NCBI GenBank assembly: GCA_019359595.1
Contig: JAHHGZ010000036.1
Span: 27,558 to 91,557 of the forward strand
Direction of reading: 5' to 3'
DNA length: 64,000 nt
From: Cyanomargarita calcarea GSE-NOS-MK-12-04C
GTDB lineage: Bacteria; Cyanobacteriota; Cyanobacteriia; Cyanobacteriales; Nostocaceae
Below, one piece after another: positions 9,618 through 17,028 of the stretch. Position 1 is the first letter of the stretch, and each line of letters begins with the position of its first letter. The translations under genes and the position numbers were made by a program. The notes under the pieces were generated by a model that saw nothing but the letters and a program-made list of their open reading frames with translations, was not told the origin of the DNA and ran no database searches.

Positions 9618-12338
9618 TTATATGGAATGCACCAAAAAATGCCATTTTAGGGGTATCTCTGCTGGGTTCTGGTAAATTAGTGGTAGCCAACTGGCATAAG
9701 GAAACTCATCCTCTAAACCTTGTAGTCTCAAACGTGCCTCACGTACTGATTGATACAAAGACTTACCACTAGAAAATTCTGTCAGAAAATTCTTCAAAAA
9801 CTCTTGTGCGACTCGATCGGGTATGGGTTCGCGCATGATAATCATCTGGGGAATATGCAAATTTGCTAAATTGGCTGCTAGTCCCAAACCATCGCAGGAG
9901 TTAAAAATTGCTAGATGCAAACCCCCATTGATTGCTTTTGTCAGAGCATTTTTTATCTCGGCAATAGTTAAACTATCAGCTTGGTTGATGCGAAAATGAC
10001 CAACTTCTTGCTCGGATTGAGTAAAACTGTGACCTGCAAAAAAGAGAATATCCCACGATTGCAACCAAAGTTCATCATTTAGGACTTGACGTTGCGGTTC
10101 CACTAAAAAGTGGACTTCTGCATGGGGTAATTCTTCCAGTAAAGCCCGATCTTTTTGAGTATTAATGCCAGTACTATCTCCCAATATTGCTAATATTTTA
10201 ATATGGGATTTAGAAGATTTAGACTTTACTCTTTTCTCATAGACAGTTGAGGAAAGAGCAATTTCTGCTTGAGGATAGCGTTCAAAAAAATCCCAAACTT
10301 GCCAAGGTATTCGGCGTAGTTGGCTATTTTCTGTTTGCAGAAGAATCCGAATCGATTCGGATGAATCTAATTTTTCTAATAATTGCTCCTTAATAGGGCG
10401 AAATAATTCCGAATTTAACCATAAATTTACGTGTTTTTTTAAATTATTCGCCGATTCATCGCATTTTTTGAACAATTCGCGGTTGCTAATATTGGTAACT
10501 TGTGTCTTTGGAATCTTGATTCGCAAACTTCCCTGTAAGCTTTGGCGATATGCAACTTGCCATTGATTGTAAAAGAAAGCTAAATCTGAAGCAGGTGGTA
10601 ACTGACCGTTTGATTCAAAATCTGGGCGATCGCCTTCTAAACCAATTTGTATTGTAACAGGAAAACCTGTACTTAAGTCGCCTTGACCTAACTTTAAAAC
10701 CACTAGCTTCCCATCTGCTGATTTTTTAGCAGTAGGAGCTATCATTTGGATTAATTCTTTTAAATCTGCTTGATGCTGACGATAAAGAGCAATTTGCTGG
10801 TCTTTACTATTTAGTTCCGCTTGATATTTTGCTTCTAAAGTATTCAGAGCTAATTCATAATTTTGAGTAAAGTCAGCATGGATTTTTGCTTTATTCGCCG
10901 ATTCGGGTACATCGACGCGAACAAGAACAATACCATTTCCTTTATTTTCAATACTCTTAATAGTTAAGGAAATATCTCTATTCTCTATTTTTACCTTTGC
11001 AAAAGCCGCAGATAATGCTTGTAAATTTAAACCGTTACGGAAAATTAAATCAACGGTATTTATCGCCACTTGAAATAGTTTCGTAAATTCTCCGGGAGCA
11101 AATTCTCCATTGTTGGGACGGCGTTCTTTTTGATTATTTAAAAGATAAACATACCGACAAATCACTCCTTCTATATTTGTGGTGCTGTCAATATTGAATG
11201 CTTCTAAACAAGCCGCAGTGAAGATTGCGTTTTGAAAATTTGTTTTTATTGCTTGAGTTTTTGTGAGATTAGCACTTTCTAAACTTGCACCTTGAAAAGT
11301 AGCTTCACTAATATCTGATTCGGTTAAATCAATATAGCTGAGGTCTGCACCTACTAGGTTTGCACCCAACAGATTATAACCAACAAAGGATTGGCTTGCA
11401 CCTCTTTTAGTAACAAGTAAGTCTCGAACTTTTGGGTCAATTAAAATAGTATTTTCGACTCTAGCTCTATCTAGATTTTTTGCTAAATGAAAATTAGTAC
11501 GGATAATTTTTGTATTTCTAAAGTCTGTATTTTTGAGTGTGGCTCCTGTAAAATCAGCATCGGTTAGGTTGCTCGCTTTAAAACTTGTACCACCGACAGC
11601 GGCAAGAGAAATAGCAATTTTGCGAAGTAAAGCAAATTTTTCGTCTCCTGTAACCGTTAGCCAGCCCATGTAGCTACTCAGCAACATCTCAGTTATATGC
11701 CAGATACTACCGCTAATCAAAGCTGAAGAATTATTCCAACCTTGAACCCAAACTATTCCTGCGAAAGCACCAATCTCATAGGCAACTACTACCAGAAACC
11801 CTAAACCAATTCCAGTTAGTTGTGTTATCCAGGCTACATTGGTTGCCATAAACACAACTGCAAGCCAAGTCACAAGTATAGGTAAAATTACGGCTAAGGG
11901 TAACAATGCTTGTGTAGCGCTAGATAAAGCTCCAAAACCAATGGCAATTAGCATGAGAATTGTGACAACAAACAAAGTCAAAAGGGCGGTTCTCAATCCC
12001 CTAACGAAAGTCGCAAAAAATACTAAAAAACAAAGCAGCGCTACTGTTATTTGAAAGGAATCCCCTACCCCAAATCCGACTTTATGCGTTGCAACAGTGG
12101 GAATAAATCCAACCAGTATTAAATGTTCCAGCAATACAGTAATGACAATACCAGTTACCCAAAAGCTTTGAAGTCCAGCTTTCGCATAGCTGAAGTTGGC
12201 TTCTGCGAGATTGGCTTTTGTAAAGTTAGCACCGCGAATATCTGAGTGACTAAAGTCTCCACCTGTAAGGTTTTGACCCCTAAAGTCACGACCTTGAAGA
12301 TTTCTACCTGAAAAGTTGGGAAACGTCACTAGTGACAT
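9618..12338 (-). CDS. membrane pentapeptide-repeat protein with C-terminal CHAT protease domain
   Basis: A 906-aa multidomain protein. Residues ~8-52 are A(D/N)Lxx pentapeptide repeats. About residues 57-245 hold five to six transmembrane helices. A second, longer pentapeptide block covers ~250-395, broken by one non-repeat insert. A globular part with a short coiled coil follows (~420-560). The C-terminal ~250 residues are a CHAT (caspase HetF associated with TPRs) domain: FFAGHS near residue 768 supplies the histidine and FNSCDG near 814 the cysteine, so the dyad is intact. CHAT proteins are caspase-like cysteine proteases or signalling modules. The layout suggests a membrane-anchored sensor-protease. 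It is the last gene of a run with the DUF1822-like and sigma genes, 89 bp after the former. Confidence 0.82.
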   Translation of the reverse strand: MSLVTFPNFSGRNLQGRDFRGQNLTGGDFSHSDIRGANFTKANLAEANFSYAKAGLQSFWVTGIVITVLLEHLILVGFIPTVATHKVGFGVGDSFQITVALLCFLVFFATFVRGLRTALLTLFVVTILMLIAIGFGALSSATQALLPLAVILPILVTWLAVVFMATNVAWITQLTGIGLGFLVVVAYEIGAFAGIVWVQGWNNSSALISGSIWHITEMLLSSYMGWLTVTGDEKFALLRKIAISLAAVGGTSFKASNLTDADFTGATLKNTDFRNTKIIRTNFHLAKNLDRARVENTILIDPKVRDLLVTKRGASQSFVGYNLLGANLVGADLSYIDLTESDISEATFQGASLESANLTKTQAIKTNFQNAIFTAACLEAFNIDSTTNIEGVICRYVYLLNNQKERRPNNGEFAPGEFTKLFQVAINTVDLIFRNGLNLQALSAAFAKVKIENRDISLTIKSIENKGNGIVLVRVDVPESANKAKIHADFTQNYELALNTLEAKYQAELNSKDQQIALYRQHQADLKELIQMIAPTAKKSADGKLVVLKLGQGDLSTGFPVTIQIGLEGDRPDFESNGQLPPASDLAFFYNQWQVAYRQSLQGSLRIKIPKTQVTNISNRELFKKCDESANNLKKHVNLWLNSELFRPIKEQLLEKLDSSESIRILLQTENSQLRRIPWQVWDFFERYPQAEIALSSTVYEKRVKSKSSKSHIKILAILGDSTGINTQKDRALLEELPHAEVHFLVEPQRQVLNDELWLQSWDILFFAGHSFTQSEQEVGHFRINQADSLTIAEIKNALTKAINGGLHLAIFNSCDGLGLAANLANLHIPQMIIMREPIPDRVAQEFLKNFLTEFSSGKSLYQSVREARLRLQGLEDEFPYASWLPLIYQNPAEIPLKWHFLVHSI

Positions 12339-12427
12339 AAGTTAAGGTGGTTTGATGTAGGTATGGCTTTTGTACTTAAAAACATTTCTGTTACTAATTT
12401 TGCCATAACCTACTTAGTTTAATGAAA

Positions 12428-13822
12428 TTAAATTAGAAAATCTTCGCTAAAATTAGCATCTCCCAAAGCTACCCGCACCCTAAATCTCTCTCCTCTTTGA
12501 CAGCTGAATTTGAGTTGGATATAAACATCTACACGTCTAGCAGTAACTGCACGTAATATTTCTCCGGAACCATCAAGCAATATTAGCTTCAAATCAGGTG
12601 GTAAATAATCATTATTACCTGTAGGGTAAACTTGTAAAAGTACGCTAACGTCGTCATCAATTTTTTGTAACAATGCAACAGCCAAAGCTACAGCTTTACC
12701 AGCAATGTCCATACCTAAATCAATTAGTTTTACCCTCCTGACTCCAGCAGATGGGTTTTCTGGGTCAAGTTTTCGCAAACTTTCGACGGCTAACCACAGA
12801 GTTTCATCATCTGAAGTACTTCGCAACAAACTTGTCAACGCTTGAATTGCATCTAAATTACCAACAGCAATTTCTCCTAATTGCTTGGCTGCTTGCTGAC
12901 GTTGACTTTCGTCATTTTCAGATGATAATTGCTGAATAATTGCGGCAATTTCATCAGAATTTGAGTCAGTATTTTGCAAGTCAGCATCACTGCGCGTAGC
13001 AATTGCTAATGGGACTGCGGAAAAAACCTGCCAGTCTGGTTCAAAAATGTTTTGGCACCAGTGACTAAGAATAGTATGGGTTTTATTAAAAGGGGTAGAT
13101 AGTAGATCGATCAATCTATTTTGACTCGACTCAAATTCTGCTAATTCTTGGTCTAATTGTAACTGCTCGTTGAGAATTTGACTCGTAAAATTTACAGTTT
13201 TAATGTAGGTGCGATAAACTGATACTGGTATTGTTAAAACATCACTCCAGGCTTGCTCTTGTTTGTGAAATAGGAGATTTTTTGATATTTCTAAAGCCTT
13301 TTTTCCTACCTTTAACCCCAATCGCTCAATATCATCAATTTTTGGCTGTTGATTTACTAGCCCATGATGATAATCGCCTGCGGTTAGTAATATGTCATAA
13401 ATATCACGTGCAAGTCTCTTCCCAATTGGCTGCAACAAATTACAAACCAGCATCGGCTGTACCTGCCAAGTTTCAGCTAGTAAATCTTGCGGCAAGCCAG
13501 AAATCTTTGTGGGAATAAGCAAATCGACATCGGAAATCAAACTGGTTTCCGCAGATAATATCATTACAGAGACAATATTCCATTCTTCCTCTGTTTCACA
13601 ATCAAACGAAGGTTCTGTCACAATCATTACATAGCGGGGTGGAGTGCTACCTTGTAAAAAATTTTGAGCCTCAGTTGAGTAAAGCTTGTTTTCTTCACTT
13701 GGAGAAAATTTCCCAGGAAATCGTACCTGACGATTTAATTCCCAAATTTCTCCAGGTTGTGGTATTATCGAGTTATAATTTGGCATATTAGCGGATTTAT
13801 ATTTTTCACAGTCGGTACCCAT
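12428..13822 (-). CDS. DUF1822-like protein with HEAT-like repeats, possible PemK-like N-terminus
   Basis: A 464-aa protein I recognise by its C-terminal part: WCQNIFEPDW near residue 250 and the end with LLQVYPTG, LPPDLKLILLDGSGE, IQLKF, RVALGDANFSEDFLI match the pattern of cyanobacterial DUF1822 proteins. Between these lie about two HEAT-like helical repeats (~290-355). The N-terminus (PGEIWEL near 23, RYVMIVTEP, then NIVSVMILSAET) resembles the SH3-like barrel order of PemK/MazF proteins, but that is inference and the toxin catalytic residues are not evident. The ATG at 13822 is supported by AGGAA (13832-13836). The gene lies between a sigma factor and a CHAT protein on one strand, an arrangement I recall as recurrent in cyanobacteria. 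Confidence 0.65.
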   Translation of the reverse strand: MGTDCEKYKSANMPNYNSIIPQPGEIWELNRQVRFPGKFSPSEENKLYSTEAQNFLQGSTPPRYVMIVTEPSFDCETEEEWNIVSVMILSAETSLISDVDLLIPTKISGLPQDLLAETWQVQPMLVCNLLQPIGKRLARDIYDILLTAGDYHHGLVNQQPKIDDIERLGLKVGKKALEISKNLLFHKQEQAWSDVLTIPVSVYRTYIKTVNFTSQILNEQLQLDQELAEFESSQNRLIDLLSTPFNKTHTILSHWCQNIFEPDWQVFSAVPLAIATRSDADLQNTDSNSDEIAAIIQQLSSENDESQRQQAAKQLGEIAVGNLDAIQALTSLLRSTSDDETLWLAVESLRKLDPENPSAGVRRVKLIDLGMDIAGKAVALAVALLQKIDDDVSVLLQVYPTGNNDYLPPDLKLILLDGSGEILRAVTARRVDVYIQLKFSCQRGERFRVRVALGDANFSEDFLI

Positions 13823-13957
13823 AGGTTTAGATTCCTGGTATTGTAAGGATGGCTAATTGTGTTAACAAGTAAGCGAACTATCCTATGCCAATAAATAATA
13901 ATCTTCTCAAATACTTGACAAAAGTGTCATTTGCTTTTTGTCATTCGCAAGCAATAA

Positions 13958-14605
13958 TCACCATTTAGCTTTCGAGCGTCTGCGAGTGTCTTGAAGCTTA
14001 CTATTTTGTTGTTCCTGCTTAACTGCTAAAGGTTCTAGTAGTCCTAATTCCATACCAACACGTTCGACTAATTCCTTCCAACGCTTGGAAACTTCCCCTT
14101 GGCTAATTCCCAAGGAAGACGCTTGTTGGGTTTGGTTTTTACCTTCAACCATGAGTTGCCATAGTTTTAGATAGCCGCGATCGCAATAACGTGAATCCAA
14201 ATTCGTAATTGCTTCTTTTGCCTTAATAATTAAATCAGCGCGGCTTACAGTTTCCAACAGGTTGAACTCCGATGGAATGGTATCTATTAAAGATAAATCT
14301 GTACCAGCAATGGTTACATCTAAACTTTGGTAGTTCCGCAAATATTCTTTTTTGACAAAGTTAAGTATCTCGTATCGAGCTACAACCGTTGCCCAACGCT
14401 GAAATTCTTTGACTCCTCCTTGACGAAACTTTCCAGCTTTCACAGCTTCGATAACTTTCATTATGGCGGTTTGTGCGGCATCTTCCCAAGATATAGAACT
14501 GCCTCTGGTATATTTTCGGGCAATCTTGGCGATTACTTCTTGATGGTCGGCATCGATGAGAAGATTTGTAAAAGGTTCTGCCACTGGTTTTGACTGTATA
14601 AGCAT
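13958..14605 (-). CDS. sigma-70 family RNA polymerase sigma factor (ECF-like)
   Basis: A 215-aa two-domain sigma factor. Region 2 is visible as ISWEDAAQTAIMKVIEAV through FQRWATVVARYEILNFVKKEYLR (about residues 39-100). Region 4 has a helix-turn-helix in GKNQTQQASSLGISQGEVSKRWKEL (about 150-180, given in part), with SQGEVSKRWKEL as the recognition helix. Regions 1.1 and 3 are missing, as in extracytoplasmic-function sigmas. No anti-sigma gene adjoins it. It is the first gene of a run ending with the CHAT protein and may control that run, itself, or both. Confidence 0.8.
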   Translation of the reverse strand: MLIQSKPVAEPFTNLLIDADHQEVIAKIARKYTRGSSISWEDAAQTAIMKVIEAVKAGKFRQGGVKEFQRWATVVARYEILNFVKKEYLRNYQSLDVTIAGTDLSLIDTIPSEFNLLETVSRADLIIKAKEAITNLDSRYCDRGYLKLWQLMVEGKNQTQQASSLGISQGEVSKRWKELVERVGMELGLLEPLAVKQEQQNSKLQDTRRRSKAKW

Positions 14606-15062
14606 ATTAGCTCAATTTATATAAAAGGTACCAGATGAAAAGAGAACAGCGAACGCAGATTAGGTAGAAAGACTAATCTAAGGTGCGTATGTTCCGAATT
14701 ATTTAAGTAATTTTACTGTCATAGGGAATTCCCATGTTCGTAAATCTTTTAGATACATATGTTCAATAGGTGGCTCTTATGCATCAACTCTCAATACTTG
14801 TCGGGAAGGGGTAATGGGGATTTCCCTGTTGCCTGTTGCCCGTTCCCTGTTCCCTCTTAACAGTATTGCATTCACTCTGCCCAGAGAATTAATTGACACG
14901 TCCACGCTTCACCTTTGGTAAAAGGATTAGTAAACCCTTGCCAAAATTACAACAAAAAATTTTTAGTAAATTTCGGAATAATGTGTTTTTCCCGCTTGTT
15001 GTTGAAAGTGAGAGCAAGCAACGCTCATCACATTCGGAAATATTTAACCAGAGAAAATAATC
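14606..15062. other. divergent intergenic region between sigma factor and secreted-protein genes
   Basis: This 457-bp region must hold promoters for the sigma-factor run (minus) and the first secreted protein (plus). A degenerate run of CCTGTTG/CCTGTTC-like heptamers lies near 14821-14858. I see no gene. An in-frame 63-aa stretch on the minus strand at 14889-15080 has no recognisable feature and is not called. Confidence 0.45.
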
Positions 15063-15977
15063 ATGAAAAGACATTTCCAAATTAAAAACGTTGTTCTTAG
15101 TTTACTCCTAGCGACAAGTACTATTCCAGTAACCTCTATTTTGGGTTTGCGGCAATCTACTGCGATCGCACAATCTCTTTCCGGTTTAGAAATGACAATT
15201 ACCACCGGAGGTGACGATTTACGCGAAGGTTCTGTTGCCTATGGAGTAGTCGAATTACGGGGAGGAAGAAGAGAAAAAGTTAATCTCAATGGTGGAAGGG
15301 GTTGGGGTAATAACTCCACAAACAAGGTTTTTATACCTTTACCTGGAGGTACAAAACTTGACGATTTGATTTCTTTCACCCTAGAACATGCTGGTCCTCC
15401 CCGTAGGTTTCCTGATAGCTATGATAACTGGAATGTAGATAAGCTCAGGGTTGCCACAGCTAAAACTTGTTCTGCGGGAGTACGACTCGCAAACTCATCT
15501 GGACGACCATTTGTGCGTTTTACAGGTGGAAAGACATTTCAAGACATCACCCTGAATTCCCCATCTTCAGCTAGAAATACCCCCGTCTCCCGATTACAAG
15601 TAACTATCACAACTGGTGGTGATGACCTCAGAGGAGGTTCGGTAGCCTATGGAGAAATTAAGCTACAGAATGGCACAACACTATCCAAGGTGAATCTCAA
15701 CCAGGGAAGAGGTTGGGGAAATAATTCCACTAATACAGTTTCTATTCCTTTACAATCAGGTACAAAAATTGGTGATTTGGCTTCATTGAGAATAGAACAT
15801 GATGGCGCACCGCGTGACGTGTTTCAAGGCTACGACAACTGGAATGTTGATAGAGCCATAGTTGCGACACCTGAAGCTTGTTCTACGGAGGTACAACTTA
15901 TTAACAAAACCGGGCGACCACTAGTACGTTTCACAGGAGCAGATACATTTAGGAAATACCCGATTAACCAGCGGTAA
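15063..15977 (+). CDS. exported protein with two tandem PLAT-like beta-sandwich domains
   Basis: A signal peptide (residues 1 to about 37, hydrophobic LLLATSTIPVTSIL then AIAQS) directs export. Two copies of a ~110-aa domain follow (about 40-150 and 175-290). Each runs V/MTITTGGDDLR, GSVAYG, KVNLNxGRGWGNNSTN, then a near-invariant YDNWNVD, and each ends in a similar AC-containing strand and R(P)xVRFTG. The pattern resembles secreted lipoxygenase/PLAT-like beta-sandwiches attached to phosphoesterases and other exoproteins. Here there is no catalytic domain, so a binding role is more likely. It is the first of three exported proteins in a row. Confidence 0.7.
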   Translation: MKRHFQIKNVVLSLLLATSTIPVTSILGLRQSTAIAQSLSGLEMTITTGGDDLREGSVAYGVVELRGGRREKVNLNGGRGWGNNSTNKVFIPLPGGTKLDDLISFTLEHAGPPRRFPDSYDNWNVDKLRVATAKTCSAGVRLANSSGRPFVRFTGGKTFQDITLNSPSSARNTPVSRLQVTITTGGDDLRGGSVAYGEIKLQNGTTLSKVNLNQGRGWGNNSTNTVSIPLQSGTKIGDLASLRIEHDGAPRDVFQGYDNWNVDRAIVATPEACSTEVQLINKTGRPLVRFTGADTFRKYPINQR

Positions 15978-16067
15978 GAAAGTAACTGATTTTTTCTCAT
16001 TTGTTATCAAAAGTGAAGGTCGATAAATTTTATCAGTCCTAGAGCAATTTAACGAGAGGAAATAATA

Positions 16068-16799
16068 ATGAAGAAAGATGTCCAAAATGTTATTCTCAGT
16101 TTACTTGTAGTCGCAAATACCATTCCCATTTCCACTGCTTTTGCTCAATCAACAGCACCATCTCCCACTGGAAATGGCGGAAATATTGATATTTCACCCA
16201 CTGCTGCACCGCGTTTCAATTGTGGTCCTCATCTGATTACCTTTCGCGTTAAAGAACCTCAAGGTACAAGCATTCGGTGCGTCAAATTAAGTGAAGGTAG
16301 ACCTGGTAATCCTCGTATTCCGCAGTTTGCCTGGTATGGAGAATATAATTTACCGGGTGGAACTTGGTCAAATCCAGTGGAAATAAAAGTCACGGGTGCT
16401 TTAACAGAGAATTGGCAGCGTGTTGATTCTGTCCCTTACAAGCCACTACCAAAACTCATAAAATGCGGCCGCTACTTTCAAGAATATAAAGTTTCTGACC
16501 TGGTTGGAAGACGCACAGGCTCTGGGTTGCGCTGCATTTTGAATGAATTACCAGAAAGTTTTGATTTCCGGCTTCCCTTAGCAAAACCAGTAACTACTTG
16601 GTTTGGCAACGGCTACTGGGGAAGAACTACAAACACCTATTCCCACCTAGGGACATTTTCCCACAATGGTTACGGAGCAAGCGATATTTGCGGACTCGAC
16701 CCAACTTGCAACACTTTTGGTTGGGGTTCTTTGAAATTTACTATCGTTCCAGATGGATTCGATGTTACAGGTGCTTGGAGCGAAAAGTGGAGACGATAA
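16068..16799 (+). CDS. exported protein with a duplicated cysteine-containing domain, function unknown
   Basis: A 243-aa secreted protein with a signal peptide ending near residue 26 (STAFAQS). The mature part is two diverged copies of one domain. Both run C-G, a (F/Y)xV strand, G-x(2,3)-(I/L)RC, then W(Y/F)G, and both end in VTGA(L/W)(T/S)E(N/K)W(Q/R)R (near 125-137 and 231-243). The two conserved cysteines per copy probably form a disulfide. The second copy has an insert with an extra cysteine pair (CGLDPTC). The ATG has a good GAGAGGA ribosome-binding site. I do not recognise the family. Confidence 0.6.
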   Translation: MKKDVQNVILSLLVVANTIPISTAFAQSTAPSPTGNGGNIDISPTAAPRFNCGPHLITFRVKEPQGTSIRCVKLSEGRPGNPRIPQFAWYGEYNLPGGTWSNPVEIKVTGALTENWQRVDSVPYKPLPKLIKCGRYFQEYKVSDLVGRRTGSGLRCILNELPESFDFRLPLAKPVTTWFGNGYWGRTTNTYSHLGTFSHNGYGASDICGLDPTCNTFGWGSLKFTIVPDGFDVTGAWSEKWRR

Positions 16800-16930
16800 C
16801 GTCCCTTGTATTTTTTAGCAAACACATCGAAACACAACCGCTCCTAACATATTTTCAAGCTATCCACAAAAAGGATGGTTAAGGATACTTGATTTGACCT
16901 TCGTGCAGCGTGCCCTAAGTAGTATTTGTT

Positions 16931-16960
16931 GAGTGCGTTAGTACTCTTGGTAACGCACTC
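16931..16960. terminator. perfect 10-bp stem-loop between secreted-protein genes
   Basis: GAGTGCGTTA (16931-16940) and TAACGCACTC (16951-16960) pair perfectly across a 10-base loop. No T run follows, so it could be a factor-dependent terminator, an mRNA-stabilising hairpin, or an operator. Confidence 0.45.
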
Positions 16961-17028
16961 GACGTATATTTCATTGCGAGTTATATATGCAAATTGGTGT
17001 AATATTAACCCACAGGAGCTAGAACTTT

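Noticed and set aside
11839..12054. 71-aa plus-strand frame within the CHAT gene
   Set aside because: It is antisense to the transmembrane part of the CHAT protein; a shadow frame.
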